From Acrasis kona (lineage: Eukaryota; Heterolobosea; Eutetramitea; Acrasida; Acrasidae), in contig JAOPGA020001753.1 in assembly GCA_026419775.2 (NCBI GenBank), forward strand, positions 1 to 64,000: 64,000 nucleotides of DNA, given 5' to 3'. Shown here one piece after another: positions 62,327 to 64,000 of the stretch. The notes under the pieces were generated by a model. That model saw nothing but the letters and a program-made list of their open reading frames with translations, ran no database searches and was not told the origin of the DNA. The position numbers and the translations under genes are program-made. Position 1 is the stretch's first letter. Each line of letters starts with the position of its first letter.

Positions 62327-63141
62327 TTAATTCTTCTTAGTTTGTGGTAAACTCATTATTCTGTCCAATTCTTGTTTGTATTGTTGATTTTGTTTCTTTA
62401 AAAAGGTTAACTCCTCCTCAAACTTCTTCTCATCATTTTTCCTCCTTTCGTTTTCTTTCTTTTCAACAGATTCGCACTTAGCTTGCCACTCCTTTACCAA
62501 TCTCTCTTGCAATGCGAGGTCTTTCTCAAGCTTTCTAATGTTTTGCTCCATTTCGGATTTCCCTTGTTCGGCCTGCAGCGCTTTTCTCATTCCAAATGCT
62601 ACACTACTTTCATACAATGTTCTGTAGGCTTGTATTGTCATGCGTATCTCATCTCTCACTCGAAGAAGTAACAGCCCTCTCTCTGCACAGTTCACTGTAA
62701 CCTGCCTTATAAGTTCATCTGTTATAGGTTAATAATAATGTTGTATCAATCCGTACCGAAGCATTGCTCGTATAATTCCTCTCTAACTGGGCAGATACCA
62801 GTTTCTTTTGCTTTTCTTTGTACAAGCAGAGAATCCAATTGCTCTTGAAGGTTGATAACATCCAATCTGGTTGCTGGTGTTGATGATACATTTTGAATCC
62901 AAAGTTGTCCAGAGTCGTCCCACTGCCGTGGTGGGAGAATCGAATTTAATATATCTTCCGTTTGTGTAATGGGTTTATTTTCAACTGGTGGTAATTTCGC
63001 TAGAGTTCCGTTTGATAGAGTGGCCTTGGAGCTTTTCTTCATTGAACCTCCAAGTAAGTTTTTCGAACTGTTGCGCTTTTTGGAGTCGCTAACTAAAACA
63101 GGGTTATCATATCTGACAAGAGAAAAGTTGGAAGATATCAT
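62327..63141 (-). CDS. DNALI1: Axonemal inner-arm dynein light chain p28 (DNALI1)
   Basis: Flagellar dynein subunit of single-headed inner arms. Two exons, 38-nt intron (62719-62756), about 258 residues. The joined centre reads REELYEQCFDELIRQVTVNC, AERGLLLLRVRDEIRMTIQA and ESSVAFGMRKALQAEQGKSE, nearly identical to p28 of algae and animals. The C-terminus is the expected coiled coil. The N-terminal 60 residues are Ser/Lys-rich and variable. Its presence shows that the organism encodes motile cilia or flagella. It is divergent from EB1, 98 bp between starts. Confidence 0.95.
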
Positions 63142-63239
63142 CTCGCAGCTATATTGTACAATTTTACAAGTTGACTAATGTATTGGCGCTATAAAACGAA
63201 CTTCAAAATAAACAGAGAAAGAATCATATTACAACACAG
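63142..63239. promoter_or_regulatory. Candidate bidirectional promoter between dynein p28 and EB1
   Basis: 98 bases between opposing ATGs of two microtubule-related genes. Geometry suggests shared control. No specific motif was identified. Confidence 0.35.
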
Positions 63240-64000
63240 ATGTCGCACAAGAACATTCCCCTTGGAAGGCTCGAAGTCAGTTTCTACAAAACAGTTAATT
63301 AATTTCAGTAGTTACTCTCTTGGCTGAATAATTTTTTGGAATCTAACTATCAAAAGGTTGAAGAATGTGCAGATGGTATTCTTGGTTGGACTTCAGACAA
63401 TAATTGAATATAATAGGTGTCGCATACTGTCAGATATTTGACGCCACTCTGGGGGGGAAATTTCCACTTCATTTGGTCGACTTTAATGCCAAGTTCCAAG
63501 ATGACTACGAGAAGAACTTGAGATTGCTGCAGGAAACTATGAAAAAAAATCAAATCCCGAAGTCGATAGACGGTAAGTTGTTCAATGAATTATTATAATA
63601 AGAGTCAATAACCAACTTAGTTCCAAAGTTAGCTAAATCAAAGTTTCAGGATAACAACGAGTTTCTACAATGGTGCTTCGCATATGTAAAAAAGAATTAT
63701 CCTGGTATTGAAAAGTCCTATAAAGCAAGCGAAAGAAGGGAGGAAAGCAAAGCAAAACAATCATTAAAAAAGAAGCCTCCCACTGTATCTCAGCAAAGAC
63801 TCCCTCCAAACAGATTACAAATTGCCTCTCCTGCGCCAACTAAAGTGAAAAGTGGAGCTTCTCTTCCACGAAACTCATCAAATCCCCAATTAAATTTAAA
63901 GAGATCAAAATATAGCGATGGATACTTTCAGTGCGGAGATGAAGATGATGGCGGCATAGATTATAACCCGCATGAAATTTTTTCTGCTAGAAGAAACTCT
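63240..64000 (+). CDS. EB1-family microtubule plus-end protein, 3' end beyond window
   Basis: Tracks growing microtubule ends through an N-terminal calponin-homology domain. Exons joined over introns 63276-63311 (36), 63376-63416 (41) and 63573-63620 (48 nt) read RLELLSWLNNFLESNYQKVE, ADGVAYCQIFDA, DDYEKNLRLLQETMKKNQIP and SKFQDNNEFLQWCFAYVKKN, following EB1 throughout. After the CH domain comes a Lys/Ser/Pro linker (KKKPPTVSQQRLP). The coiled-coil/EBH domain should lie beyond 64000, so its presence is unverified. Confidence 0.88.

Noticed and set aside
1..64000. Genome-wide programmed +1 frameshifting (Euplotes-like)
   Set aside because: Most suspected shifts resolved into short introns. 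The remaining ones include both extra and missing bases and sit mostly in homopolymers, so sequencing indels are the simpler explanation.
1..64000. CRISPR arrays, operons, Shine-Dalgarno sites, prophage or plasmid features
   Set aside because: None seen. Introns, tRNA structure and gene content are eukaryotic.

Overview
The window is nuclear DNA from a compact protist genome. Most genes carry one to five GT-AG introns, and nearly all introns I could place are 35-43 nt long. Genes lie on both strands a few tens of bases apart, there are three tRNA genes, and the products are typically eukaryotic (SUMO E1 subunit, WAVE/SCAR, RhoGEF, prominin-like protein, DGAT, EB1). An axonemal dynein p28 gene shows that flagellar machinery is encoded, and WAVE/SCAR plus RhoGEF point to crawling motility. 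A free-living amoeboflagellate, most likely a heterolobosean of the Naegleria/Acrasis kind, fits best. Amoebozoa is the second choice. This placement is inference, since no rRNA gene is present to settle it.

Layout. 0-6 kb: a hairpin repeat, an unknown basic protein, a WAVE/SCAR protein with an extra SH3 domain, a probable nuclear protein and an NTF2-like protein. 6.7-16 kb, all minus strand: tRNA-Ser, alpha-L-fucosidase, a lysyl-oxidase-like secreted protein, an LPCAT-type acyltransferase lacking its catalytic His, and a 1119-residue double-FtsX permease. 16-25 kb: a RhoGEF, unknown proteins, a patch with family fragments, a TRIC channel and a degenerate AAA protein. 25-30 kb: leishmanolysin-type protease and prominin-like glycoprotein. 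30-38 kb: NAD(P)H oxidoreductase, a divergent cysteine-synthase/serine-acetyltransferase pair, RING, LYR, metallophosphatase, an internally duplicated secreted protein, kelch and zinc-knuckle/WWE-like proteins. 39-51 kb: a GH18 gene without a 5' end, ubiquitin protease, tandem SET-domain protein, SUMO E1 subunit AOS1, an inactivated class II cyclic-nucleotide phosphodiesterase and DGAT1. 51-64 kb: a p62/NBR1-like autophagy receptor, tRNA-Gln, tRNA-Leu, a near-complete Mutator-like transposon, a tail-anchored GNAT, a TARG1-type macrodomain, a decayed hAT transposase, a BTB/BACK protein, dynein p28 and EB1 (cut by the window end).

Themes. Several genes keep a fold but have lost catalytic residues (acyltransferase, AAA, phosphodiesterase). 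Many stop codons sit inside or just before AATAAA, and convergent genes are often only 8-26 bp apart, so 3' ends must be very short or overlap. Divergent pairs with 25-100 bp between start codons (cysteine synthase/serine acetyltransferase, kelch/zinc-knuckle, AOS1/membrane protein, RING/LYR, dynein p28/EB1) suggest bidirectional promoters. Apparent frame breaks in the WAVE, ubiquitin protease and AOS1 genes, mostly at homopolymers, together with one N, look more like assembly errors than biology.
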